A stretch of DNA of 64,000 bases from Sulfopaludibacter sp035606355 (GTDB lineage Bacteria > Acidobacteriota > Terriglobia > Bryobacterales > Bryobacteraceae): the NCBI GenBank assembly GCA_035606355.1, contig DATNFO010000015.1, positions 186,001 to 250,000 of the forward strand. The letters run 5' to 3'. Positions 17,117-29,398 of this stretch are shown here, piece after piece. Positions within the stretch are counted from its first letter, which is position 1, and each line of letters opens with the position of its first letter. The notes beneath the pieces are model-generated. The model searched no databases. It was not told where the DNA came from and worked only from the letters and a program-made list of their open reading frames with translations. The position numbers were made by a program, and so were the translations under genes.

Positions 17117-19716
17117 TGGCAAACCGCGAAGAAAAACTCGAAAAAGAGCTGCAATTTCACATCGATCAACGCGTCGCGGACCTGGCGGCGCAAGGGGTCG
17201 CTCCCAGTGACGCTCTTCGCCAGGCGCGTATGGAGATCGGCGGACCCGAACAGGTGAAGGAAGCCTGCCGCGACGTGCGCCCCGGCCGCTGGCTGGAAGA
17301 TGCCTGGCAGGACGCGGAGTACGCATTGCGCGCGCTTCGCAAAAAGCCGGGCTTCGCCGCCGTCGCGCTGCTCACGCTCGCGCTCGGCATCGGCGCTTCC
17401 ACCATCATCTTTACGGTGGTGGATGGCGTGCTTCTCAAGCCCCTCGCCTATCCGCATCCGGAGCAATTGCTCTCTGTCAACGGCAGGTCGCCTGGCTGGA
17501 ACAGCGCCGTCTTCGGCGAGCAGAAGCTTGCTTATCCCGATTTCCGCGATTTTCAACGCGAGATCAAAGCGGTCGATCTCGGCGGCTGGGTTTGGGATTC
17601 GGCGACGCTCAGCAGGCCCGGCGAACCGGAAAGTGTCGTGGTGGCGCGCGCATCGGCGGACCTCTTCAGCGTGCTGGGAGTGCCGCTCGCCGCGGGCCGC
17701 GCCTTTACCGCGGCGGAAGATGCGCCGGGCGGTCCGCCGGTCGCAATCATCGGCTACTCGAAGTGGCAGGAGCGCTTCGCAGGAAGTGCATCGGCAGTCG
17801 GCAGCTCCATCGTGATCGGCGGCGAGCAGCGAACCATCGTCGGCATCGCGAATCAAGCGCTGCGGATCGAGGACCAGGAGGTCGATGTTTTCACGCCGGT
17901 CGGGCAATACACGCTGCCGTTCATGCTCGGCAGGCGCGCGCATCCGGTGGGAACCATCGCACGGTTACATCCCGGCGCATCGTTGGCCGCGGTGCAGCAA
18001 CAGTTCGCGGCAGTCGGTCAGCGGCTCTCCGTTCAGTACCCGAACACCAACAAATTGCGGACCTTCCACGCCGTGCCGCTCCGGCCGGACGTGAGCGGCG
18101 TGCAATCCACGCTGTGGCTGCTGATCGGCGCCGTGGGGCTTGTGCTGGCGATCGCATGTGCGAACGTCGCGAGCCTGCTGGTGTCGCGCGCCGTATCGCG
18201 TGAGCGCGAGTTGGCGCTGCGCGTCGCTCTGGGCGCAGGTCGCGGACGGCTGGTGCGCCAACTGCTCACCGAGAGCGCCGTGTTGAGCCTGGCCGGCGGA
18301 GTGCTCGGCATCGCGCTCGCCGCAATCGGCATCAAGCCGTTCGTCGCATTGTGGCCGGGAAGCCTGCCGCGAGCTGAAGAAGTGTCGCTGAACTGGACGG
18401 TGCTTTTGTTCGCCTTCGGCATCTCCCTCCTGACGGGCCTGCTTTTCGGGCTCGCTCCGGCTCTGCGCGTTCACAGGCTGCACATCGGCGGACGCACGGT
18501 CGGCGGCGCGCCGAAGCGGCTGCACGGCATCTTCGTAGCGGCGGAGATCGCGATCGCGATGGTGTTGCTGGTCGCGGCGGGCGTCCTCGGTAGAACCATG
18601 ATGCGGTTGGCGAGGCTCGATACCGGCCTCGATAGCCATAACGTGCTCACCGGGCGAATCGGCCTCTCCGCGGGCACGCTTGCCAATCCGGCGCAGACGC
18701 GCGCGGCTTGGGATGAGATCCTGGCGAGCGCGCGGCGCGTTCCGGGTGTGGAATCGGCGGCGCTGGTGGACACCGTCCCCATGCGGCAGGGGAACAATCA
18801 GGTGGGCTACTGGACCAATGCGTCCCTGCCGCCGGAAAACGAGCGGCCGCTCGCGCTAGCCACGAGCGCCACCCCCGACTATCTCGCCGTGACAGGCATC
18901 CGTCTGCTGGAAGGCCGTTTCTTTGACAGTCGCGATCGCCTGGGCAGTGAGAGCGTTGTGGTTGTCGACGATGTGTTGGCCCGCGAAGCCTTTCCGCACG
19001 AAGATGCCATCGGCAAACACCTTTGGATCGGCATTGGCAGCGACCCCGCTCGTGTCATCGGAGTGGTCGGACATGTGCGCCATTGGGGCCTCGCGACGGA
19101 CGACGCTGCCCGCGTGCGGTCGCAGTTCTACTATCCCTTCGCGCAGGTTCCCGATCCGCTGGTGCGCCGCTGGAGTGAGTTGATGTCGCTCGCGGTGCGC
19201 ACGCGCGTAGCTCCGCTGGCGGTGGTGACGCCGCTGCGCCGCGCCATCCGTGGAGCGGGCGGTGATCAGGTGCTCTATGAGGTCCGCACGATGGAGCAGT
19301 TGGCCAGCGGCAGTCTCTCGCGGCAACGCTTCCTGCTGGTGCTGTTCGGCGTCTTCGCGGCGCTTGCGATGGTGCTCGCCTGCATCGGCATTTACGGCGT
19401 GCTTGCGTATCTCACCGGATTGCGCGTGCCGGAATTCGGAGTGCGTATGGCGCTCGGCGCGACTGGCAGCGAGGTGATGCGTTTGGTGTTGTGCCAAAGC
19501 CTCGGTATGGTGGCAATCGGCGTTGTGCTGGGTGTAGCAGGCGCGCTCGCGGCATCGCGGGCGCTCGCCCGGTTGGTGGATGGCGTTCGAAGCGTGGAGA
19601 TCGGAACTGTCGCGGCGATGGCCGGAGTGCTTGCGCTGGCGGCGCTCTGCGCAAGTCTGATCCCCGCCCGCCGAGCCTCTCGAGTGGACCCGGTCACCGC
19701 CCTCCGCTCGGAATAA
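17116..19716 (+). CDS. ADOP-family MacB-like ABC permease
   Basis: The 866-residue protein carries an N-terminal cytoplasmic segment (ELQFHIDQRVADLAAQGV) and two MacB_PCD-FtsX units. The first has a transmembrane helix near residue 75 (FAAVALLTLALGIGASTI), a periplasmic domain and an FtsX core near 330-450. The second repeats the pattern and ends RRASRVDPVTALRSE. This duplicated orphan permease architecture is known from acidobacteria. No ATPase gene is adjacent, as is usual for ADOPs. The substrate is unknown; relatives of MacB move peptides or drugs or act as mechanotransmitters. It is co-transcribed with the PadR gene. Confidence 0.92.
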   Translation: MANREEKLEKELQFHIDQRVADLAAQGVAPSDALRQARMEIGGPEQVKEACRDVRPGRWLEDAWQDAEYALRALRKKPGFAAVALLTLALGIGASTIIFTVVDGVLLKPLAYPHPEQLLSVNGRSPGWNSAVFGEQKLAYPDFRDFQREIKAVDLGGWVWDSATLSRPGEPESVVVARASADLFSVLGVPLAAGRAFTAAEDAPGGPPVAIIGYSKWQERFAGSASAVGSSIVIGGEQRTIVGIANQALRIEDQEVDVFTPVGQYTLPFMLGRRAHPVGTIARLHPGASLAAVQQQFAAVGQRLSVQYPNTNKLRTFHAVPLRPDVSGVQSTLWLLIGAVGLVLAIACANVASLLVSRAVSRERELALRVALGAGRGRLVRQLLTESAVLSLAGGVLGIALAAIGIKPFVALWPGSLPRAEEVSLNWTVLLFAFGISLLTGLLFGLAPALRVHRLHIGGRTVGGAPKRLHGIFVAAEIAIAMVLLVAAGVLGRTMMRLARLDTGLDSHNVLTGRIGLSAGTLANPAQTRAAWDEILASARRVPGVESAALVDTVPMRQGNNQVGYWTNASLPPENERPLALATSATPDYLAVTGIRLLEGRFFDSRDRLGSESVVVVDDVLAREAFPHEDAIGKHLWIGIGSDPARVIGVVGHVRHWGLATDDAARVRSQFYYPFAQVPDPLVRRWSELMSLAVRTRVAPLAVVTPLRRAIRGAGGDQVLYEVRTMEQLASGSLSRQRFLLVLFGVFAALAMVLACIGIYGVLAYLTGLRVPEFGVRMALGATGSEVMRLVLCQSLGMVAIGVVLGVAGALAASRALARLVDGVRSVEIGTVAAMAGVLALAALCASLIPARRASRVDPVTALRSE

Positions 19717-19758
19717 GTAACGCGCGCTTCGCTCGCGTCAGTCGCGCTCCGCGCGACC

Positions 19759-19872
19759 CGACAGGAAGGATTCCTGTCGGCACGTGGCAACAGGAATCTT
19801 TCCTGTTGCGGCTGAACGAAGTTCGCCTGCGGGCGCGCTTTGCGCGCCTGCAACCGGTCTGGAGACCGGTCG
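19759..19872. repeat. Cluster of four hairpin repeats between convergent genes
   Basis: Four palindromes lie in tandem: 19759-19780 (CGACAGGAA with TTCCTGTCG), 19787-19809 (GCAACAGGAA with TTCCTGTTGC), 19832-19848 (GGCGCGC with GCGCGCC) and 19853-19870 (ACCGGTCT with AGACCGGT). The last two form the same two-hairpin module as at 42094-42139 and 60821-60868. The first matches 36179-36201. The bases 19717-19758 hold another GC-rich inverted stretch and no gene. Confidence 0.8.
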
Positions 19873-22574
19873 CTACTCCGCCAGCAGGAGGGCGCACGGG
19901 AAGTGCCTCAGTAAATCGGCGACGCGATTCGTTTCGTGGATCAATCCCGTAAGTGCGTCCTGATAAACGGCGGCGGGAATATCCAGCGTAGTGTCGCCCC
20001 AATCGTCCAGCGACACGGTCCAGCGCGGCGCGATTGCCACGGCGTACCCCTCGCTATGCTTGCGCGCGAACGCGATCACGTGTTCCGCCTTCGCGCCCGA
20101 CGCCCTCAGCGGAATGTACTCGCCGTGAATGAACAGGTCCGGACGGAGTTTGCGGGCTTGCAGCGACTTATAAGTCACCCAAAGCTTCATCTCTTCCGCC
20201 GCCGGATTCGCGGCTAACTCCTGAATCAGCGCGATTCGATCTTCCGTTTCGCGCCGGCGTAAGTTCTCCAGCAGCGTCGCCCGGCTCTTATAGTTCACCG
20301 GCCGGCGATTGTCGGGGTCCACCAGACTGAATTGCCAGCACTCGGTGCCCTGATAGAAATCGGGCACGCCGGGCGCGGCCACCTTCAGCAATACCTGGCT
20401 GATTCCGTTAACCGCCCCGTGGCGTGCAAGAATGCTCTGGAACTCTCGGAAATCGGGCAGAAAATCGTCTTCAGCGGCCAGGATGTTGGCGACGAATTCG
20501 CGGATGGCCTTTTCGTATTCCTCGTGCGGCTGCATCCAACTGGAGTTTTGCTTGGCTTCCCGCAGCGCCTTCGTAAGGAACTCGTCGATGCGGCTCACGT
20601 CGATGGGCCATGCGCCCAGCAGCGTCTGATAGATGAGCACCTCCTCGCCGGCGCTGGGCGCGAGCGCTCCGTGCACCGCCGTTTTTCGCCGTGCGTTCCA
20701 CTCGATCCACCGGGTAAGGCGCCGGTCCCACTCGCCGGGAAGCTCCGTAAGCACGTTGAGCCGGGCGCGCAGATCTTCGCCGCGCTTGGTGTCGTGGGTG
20801 GCGGTCGCATTGAGCGTGCCGGGCATTTCGGCGTGGCGACGCCGGTTGAATTCGTGGAACTCGGCGAGGTCCGCGGGCGGCCGCTCGCGCAACGGGTCGC
20901 TGCCCACTTCATTTGTCGAGAGCAGGGCATTGTGGCGGTAGGTCGCAGTGTCCTCGAGCCCTTTCGCCATTACCGGACCGGTGAACTGCTGCCAGCACAT
21001 GACAAAATTGCGCCAGTCGGGCTTGAGGTCCGCCAGATAATCGGGCGGCTCAAGCAGTAAAACGGACCGCAGGAACTCGAAGGCCGCATCCGATATGCGC
21101 TCGGGCTGCGTGCGGCTGCGCGCCAGATCGACTGTGCGCTCGATATAGTTCCGATCGCGCTCGCTGATTTCGAAATTGTGAATGTAAGTGCGATAGACCG
21201 GCAGGCACGCGGTTACTTCCACCAGCGCGTCTGTGAGTTCCGTAATCCTGATATCGCGCGCGTGGCGGTGGGTGGCGGCTAATGACGCAAGCTGATGCAC
21301 CAGCGCCGTAACATCGCCCTTAAACAGTGTCTGCATCACGAGCTTATTGCACTCGTAACAGAGCTCGGCAAATGGCAAATAGTTACCCGTTACGTGGCGG
21401 TAAGTCTCTTCGAGTTTCTCGAGCCCATCGCGCCTGATGAAGATGCCGTTCAAGGCGTTCAGAAACTCGTATCCGGTTGTGCCCGCGACCGGCCACTCGG
21501 CGGGCATCCTCTCCTCCCGCCCAAGAATCTTTTCCACCACCACATAAAGACCCGGCGACACCGACTGCAGACGCTTCAGATAACAACCCGGGTCCCAAAG
21601 ACCATCGATGTGATCGATTCTTAAGCCCGTGACTTTGCCGGAACGGATGAGCTCAAACGTCTTGGAGTTGCGGTTTTCGAATACTTCGGGCACTTCGATG
21701 CGAAGGCCCACCAGCTCATTAATATCGAAGAAGCGCCGGTAATTGATCTCTTCGTAGCCGATTTTCCAGTACGCGAGGCGATAGGCCTGCGCCGACAGCA
21801 AGGCGTCGAGTTCCCCGGGCGTATCCGCGATGAACTGCAGGGCGTCGTCGATCGCGTGCTTCACGCCGGCGCTCTGCTGGTAAGTCTTCCAGAGCATTTC
21901 CTTGATGCGGTCCTTTTCCCGGCGGCGCTGAAGGATGCGCTCGCCCGAAGGGTCGTCGCGGGAAGGCAGCGCTTCCAGCGCCCGCCGCACTTCTTCCAGC
22001 TCAGGCAGCGGGCAGTGGGCAAGAATCGCGGTGTATGACTTCGGGTCCAGAGGAACGCGCGTTTCGTAATAGCGGACGTGTATGCCGGTATCTTCGAATT
22101 TAAGCGCGAGCTGCCGGTTTTCGAGGACATTCCCGTAAAGGTCGCCGAGAATAGGCAGCAGCACGCGATTCTCCTGCAGGAACGCAGCCTTAGTCGTGGC
22201 CGGATGCCAGTTGATGTCGAAGTAAGTGGCATAAGACGAGCTCTGGCCGTTTTCCAGTACGTCGGTCCACCAGGGATTCTCGTAACTGGCGGCCATGTGG
22301 TTCGGCACCGTGTCCAGCAGGAGTCCCATGCCGTAGTGCTGCAGGCGCGCGGCCATCTCATCGAAGTCTTCTTCCGTACCGAGCTCGGAGTTCACGCGCA
22401 GCGGGTTGGCGATGTCGTAACCATGCGAAGATCCGCGGCGGGCCTTGTAGCGCGGCGACGAATACAGATCGCCGATGCCTAAGTCGGAGAGGTAGGGAAC
22501 TAAGTCGCGGCCATCCACAAAGCGAAAGCCGGAATGAAATTGAAGACGGTAAGTAGCGACTGGGATCCGCGGCG

Positions 22575-22578
<4 letters not shown>
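19873..22578 (-). CDS. treY: Malto-oligosyltrehalose synthase
   Basis: A 901-residue GH13 enzyme that isomerises the reducing end of maltodextrins to a trehalosyl unit in the cytoplasm. TreY-specific features are the opening PVATYRLQFHSGFRF, the YSSPRYKARRGSSHGYD block, LLLDTVPNHMA, the nucleophile region GLRIDHIDGLWDP, the acid/base region VVEKILGREERMP and TTGYEFLN. The C-terminal part (GVPDFYQGTECWQFSLVDPDNRRPV) is also typical, and length is close to the family norm. Its ATG overlaps the stop of the TreS-maltokinase gene by 4 bp, so both enzymes come from one message. TreZ, which releases trehalose from its product, is not in the window. Confidence 0.95.
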
Positions 22579-25844
<3,266 letters not shown>

Positions 25845-25940
25845 CGGGCGAATGAGGAAGGGTGCACGCGGTGGGCCGATGTGAGCGGCAGAACGCGCGC
25901 GAGAACTTCGTCCGGGCCCCGGCGGTGTTACCGTATCCCC

Positions 25941-26477
25941 ATGAGAGCTCTGCTTCTGATAGCGGCGGCGCTGACGTTGAGCGCACAACAGACCCGCCAT
26001 GAGATTACGAATCCGGGACCCGCGGGCACGGATGCTCGGGGGAATTCCGATGCCGTGCCGGATGCGATTGCGATTCCCGCCCAACTGCAGAAGCTGGTGA
26101 TTCTCCGCTTCAAATTCGATACGGACCTGCTGGCCGGAATCGAGCGCGAAGTAAAGGAGCAGCACATTAAAAACGCGGTGATTCTTTCCGCGGCTGGAAG
26201 CGTCCGCGGGTACCAGGTGCATCAGGTCAGCAACCGCACGTTTCCTTCGAAGAACACGTTCGTCAAAGATCCGACCGCGCCGGCGGACTTGATTTCGATG
26301 AACGGCTACGTGATCGACGGCAAAGTGCACGCGCATTGCACGCTGGCGAGGCCGGACGGCGCGTTCGGCGGCCATTTGGAGCCCGATACGAAGGTGTTTA
26401 CCTTTGCTATTGTCACGCTGGCGGTACTCAATGATGATGCGCCGCTGTCCAGGGCTGACGATAAGTCGTATCGTTAG
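25941..26477 (+). CDS. Exported PPC/DUF296-domain protein
   Basis: The 178-residue protein starts with MRALLLIAAALTLSAQQ, a signal-peptide-like segment. A PPC (DUF296) domain follows, with GIEREVKEQHIKNAVILSAAGS and the conserved GKVHAHCTLA...GGHLEPDTKVFTFAIVTLAVL. Such domains form trimers with a metal-like His cluster; plant versions are fused to AT-hooks, while bacterial versions are uncharacterised. A secretion signal is unusual for a domain often called DNA-binding, and no AT-hook is present. It is divergent from treS-mak with 96 bp between. The last 36 bases of the gene belong to a repeat found again at 32567. Confidence 0.85.
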   Translation: MRALLLIAAALTLSAQQTRHEITNPGPAGTDARGNSDAVPDAIAIPAQLQKLVILRFKFDTDLLAGIEREVKEQHIKNAVILSAAGSVRGYQVHQVSNRTFPSKNTFVKDPTAPADLISMNGYVIDGKVHAHCTLARPDGAFGGHLEPDTKVFTFAIVTLAVLNDDAPLSRADDKSYR

Positions 26478-26479
26478 TG
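26442..26479 (+). repeat. Left copy of 38-bp direct repeat
   Basis: This copy covers the 3' end and stop of the PPC gene. It matches 32567-32604 at 35 of 38 positions (core GGCTGACGATAAGTCGTATC). A more decayed third copy lies at 31911-31953. The outer pair brackets the antitoxin, gajB and gajA. Confidence 0.8.
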
Positions 26480-26735
26480 AAAGGAAGCGACTATCCTTTT
26501 CTGGTCAATCGCAATGGCCGCGAGCGTAGAATAGACGCGTCGGAATCGTTTTAAGGATCATGGTCGATTCATCGCGACAGTCCTTTGCTGGCCAATGTCA
26601 GCATAGGGGACGATACGTCGGGGTGGATTTCCGGTTTAGCGACGATCCTCCCGAAGAGGTCGGCGGACCCAAGGCGTTTATGCGGAGTAATCGGCGTCGC
26701 GGGACGGACAGCGGACGCCGCGAAAGGATCAATCC

Positions 26736-26969
26736 ATGGAGAGAGAAGCCGCCGAGTTGCTCCGGGACGCTCTCGCCCTTCCGCCTGAGGGGCGCGCCGC
26801 GCTTATCGATTCGCTGATCGAGAGCCTCGATCAAAGCGTCGACGAAGGCGCCGAAGAAGCGTGGAGGCGCGAGATCGAGATTAGACTCGAACAGATCGAC
26901 AGCGGAGCCGTCAAGCTCATCTCATGGCGCGACGCACGTCAGCGCCTTCGCGATCGGCTGGACCGTTGA
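26736..26969 (+). CDS. Addiction-module antitoxin (TIGR02574-like)
   Basis: A 77-residue acidic protein of the 'putative addiction module component' family: AAELLRDALALPPEGRAALIDSLIESLD, then an E-rich middle and a C-terminal RDARQRLRDRLDR. An AAAGGA Shine-Dalgarno lies upstream of the ATG. These proteins bind and neutralise ParE/RelE-like ribonuclease or gyrase toxins. The expected toxin frame follows directly, overlapping the TGA, but is broken. The 256 bp between the PPC gene and this ATG hold no gene; a short inverted repeat (GGCGTC/GACGCC) lies near 26693-26720 and could be an operator. Confidence 0.85.
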   Translation: MEREAAELLRDALALPPEGRAALIDSLIESLDQSVDEGAEEAWRREIEIRLEQIDSGAVKLISWRDARQRLRDRLDR

Positions 26970-27268
26970 GCATCGAGCCGGTGCGAGTCCCTCCGGCCGC
27001 GCTTGAGTAGGCCGAGGCCGCTACTGACTGGTACGCACGACGCAGCAGGCGCGCCGCCGAGCGTTTTCTGCATGAGCTTGACCGCGCCATGGATCAGATC
27101 GCGCGAAATCCGTCGCAATATCCGTTACATGACTTTGGCACGCGCCGAATGGTGCTCCGGCGGTTTCCCTTTGTTATCGTGTTCCGGCACACTGATGCCG
27201 GTCTTGAGGTTATTGCTGTGGCCCATGGCCGCCGCCGACCGGGATACTGGCGCGACCGCCTCGGCTGA
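26966..27268 (+). pseudogene. ParE/RelE-family toxin gene with in-frame stop
   Basis: The frame following the antitoxin reads as a complete ParE-like toxin: AATDWYARRSRRAAERFLHE, MDQIARNPSQYPLHDF, TRRMVLRRFPFVIVFR and VAVAHGRRRPGYWRDRLG. The codon at 27008-27010, in the first helix where the family usually has Glu-Ala-Glu, is TAG. A single base change (GAG or CAG to TAG) would explain it. The only ATG after the stop lies in the second helix, too late to restore the fold. Loss of toxin activity is the simplest reading; suppression is not excluded. Bases 27269-27460 hold no gene. Confidence 0.82.
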
Positions 27269-27460
27269 TATGGGCGTTGCTCGGTACTAATCAACGTGCA
27301 GTCCCCGCTCTGGTCCGAGTCAGGAGTTCGAATCCCGGGAAGGGACGAATTCTCCATTGCCGCCCGCCTGTTATCTCCCCTGTCTTTTATGTGAGTTGCC
27401 GAGTTCGAACGTCGCAAACTCTGCAAGGGCCGGCGTGAGGTTGTATCCGCTTGGTCGTGC

Positions 27461-29398
27461 CTACGCTGTCTCGACGCGTTGTTTTTCCGCTCGCGGCGGT
27501 GGGATCAGGCCGAGCTCGATGAGGAATCGTGAGGTTTTTTTTCCGTATCCTTGGTAGACGCGGGCGGTGGAAAGGGTGAGCTGCTCTTTTGCTCTGGTGA
27601 TGGCGACAAAGCAGTTGCGTCGTTCTTCTTCCATTTCGGGGCTCGCGTCGCCTTTCTTGACGCTTTGGAATGAGGGAATATAGTCCTCGGCCATGCCGAT
27701 GAGGTACACGTGGTCGGCTTCGGTTCCTTTGGCCGCGTGGATCGTCATGAGTCGCACGGCGTCCGGAGGGGGTGCTGGCTCTTTGCTGCGCAGATCGAGT
27801 TGCTGCAGGAAGTGGTCAATGCCCGCGTCGCGGCCGACAGCTTGATTGATGCTGACCGTGAGTTCTTTCCATGCGGTGCGGTCTTCAAGGAGTTCGTCAC
27901 TGCTTTCCTCCTCCATGTCCTGGAATGCTTGCTCGCAGGTCTTGATGAAGGCGCGGAATTGGTCGGGGTGGGCGCGAGCGTGGTCCAGTGCCTGAGCGAT
28001 CGTGGTTAGGTGTTGGTTGTCGGTGGCTCGTACCGCAGCCGTCCAGGCCGTGAGGCATTGCACGGCGTCCTCCGTGGCCTGGTCGAGGAGGTCTTTGGGA
28101 TCTAGGGATAGGCCCGTCGCGCGGTTGAGCGCGTTGATGAGTTGGACGACGTTGTTCTCGTCCTGCGGGCGCACGATTTGTCGCAGGCATGCTTGGAGCC
28201 ACCGGTATTGTGGCGTGAGGAACTGATCACGTCGTTGTGCGATTACGCTGGACACACCCGCCGCTTTGAGGTGCGGGAGGAGTCGCTCAAGCAGGGACCG
28301 GTTTCGAGCGAGGACGACGGTTTCTCCCCAGGTTTCCTTTGGGGCGCGCACGATGGTGACCGCGATACCTGCTGCTTCGTCCTTATCGGTCTGGTACGTG
28401 AAGAGCCGGACGCATTCGTGCTCGGGGTAATGTGTGACGGTTTTGCCCGCGACGAGGGGTGCTTTGTCGGGTGTTCGGGTGCTGTTTTGCTTGACGAGCT
28501 TGTTCACGGCGGCGACGATCGCAGCCGGGCAACGGTAGTTCGTGGGGAGTTGCAGAATTGCGGGCTCGTATTCCGTGCGGAAGGTGGCGAGTTGCTTATA
28601 GCTTGCGCCGTTCCATTCGTAAATGATCTGGTCGTCGTCTGCGACCACGAGGATGTTCGTGAATCCTGGCGCTGCCATGGCTTTGATAAGCCGGTATTGT
28701 GCGCTGTTCGTGTCTTGGAACTCGTCGATCAGCCAGTAGGGGTACGTGCGCTGGTATCGCTGTGCGATTGCCGGGTACGTGCTGAAGAGGTTGTGGGTTT
28801 GGAAGAGGAGCGCGTTGAAGTCGAGCGCGTTGAGTCGTCGCAGTTCGTCCTCGTACGCCTGGTAGAGCACTGCGTACTTTGCTCCTTCCGCCGGGTCCCG
28901 GAAGCGTCGTTGGGTGTCGCTTGGTGGGACAAACCAGGACTTGAGCTTGTCGATCCGCTCCAGGATCTTCTTTTCGTCATCGCGTGGGGCGTTGTTCCCG
29001 ACCTGTCGCTTGGCCGCACGGAGCACCTGCCGTCGGTCATCGTCAAGATTGTAGATAGTGAAGTCGGGTGGGATGCCGAGGTGCGCTCCGTGCTGTCGGA
29101 GGACTTGGGAGCAAAACGCGTGAAAGGTCCCGATGAATAGGCGCAGGTCTTGTCCCGGGCTGAGCGTGCTGACACGGCTGCGCATCTCGTCTGCTGCTTT
29201 GTTAGTAAAGGTGAGGGCGAGGATGCGGAAGTTCTTCTCCGGTGTGTCCCGCAGGACTCGCGCGATCCGCATCGTGATCACGGTTGTCTTGCCAGACCCC
29301 GGACCGGCGAGTACGAGCGCTGGGCCATCGTTCCAGTCGACAGCATCGCGCTGGGTCTCGTTCAGTTGGTCGTACCCGGCATCGTAGTCGCCGGTCAT
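27461..29398 (-). CDS. gajB: Gabija GajB, UvrD-like helicase
   Basis: The 645-residue SF1 helicase shows a Q motif (LNETQRDAV), Walker A GPGSGKTT (32-39), motif II LIDEFQDTNSAQY, motif III ADDDQIIYEWNGA, motif V IHAAKGTEADHVYL and motif VI VAITRAKEQL. I start it at the ATG at 29398, which overlaps the gajA stop in an ATGA; a longer in-frame start lies inside gajA. GajB supplies the helicase-like subunit of the Gabija anti-phage complex. It is longer than the best-studied GajB (about 494 residues), so an extra 2A/2B insertion is likely. The plus strand here is unusually G/T-rich compared with neighbouring genes, which hints at horizontal origin. Confidence 0.85.
   Translation of the reverse strand: MTGDYDAGYDQLNETQRDAVDWNDGPALVLAGPGSGKTTVITMRIARVLRDTPEKNFRILALTFTNKAADEMRSRVSTLSPGQDLRLFIGTFHAFCSQVLRQHGAHLGIPPDFTIYNLDDDRRQVLRAAKRQVGNNAPRDDEKKILERIDKLKSWFVPPSDTQRRFRDPAEGAKYAVLYQAYEDELRRLNALDFNALLFQTHNLFSTYPAIAQRYQRTYPYWLIDEFQDTNSAQYRLIKAMAAPGFTNILVVADDDQIIYEWNGASYKQLATFRTEYEPAILQLPTNYRCPAAIVAAVNKLVKQNSTRTPDKAPLVAGKTVTHYPEHECVRLFTYQTDKDEAAGIAVTIVRAPKETWGETVVLARNRSLLERLLPHLKAAGVSSVIAQRRDQFLTPQYRWLQACLRQIVRPQDENNVVQLINALNRATGLSLDPKDLLDQATEDAVQCLTAWTAAVRATDNQHLTTIAQALDHARAHPDQFRAFIKTCEQAFQDMEEESSDELLEDRTAWKELTVSINQAVGRDAGIDHFLQQLDLRSKEPAPPPDAVRLMTIHAAKGTEADHVYLIGMAEDYIPSFQSVKKGDASPEMEEERRNCFVAITRAKEQLTLSTARVYQGYGKKTSRFLIELGLIPPPRAEKQRVETA

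Noticed and set aside
25845..26375. N-terminal extension of TreS-maltokinase
   Set aside because: It overlaps the PPC gene on the other strand and has no similarity to TreS, whose normal start is at 25844.
27310..27360. tRNA-like stretch with GAGTTCGAATCC, possible tRNA 3' fragment or attachment site
   Set aside because: The T-arm pairs poorly and no acceptor, anticodon or D-arm can be found; too weak to annotate.
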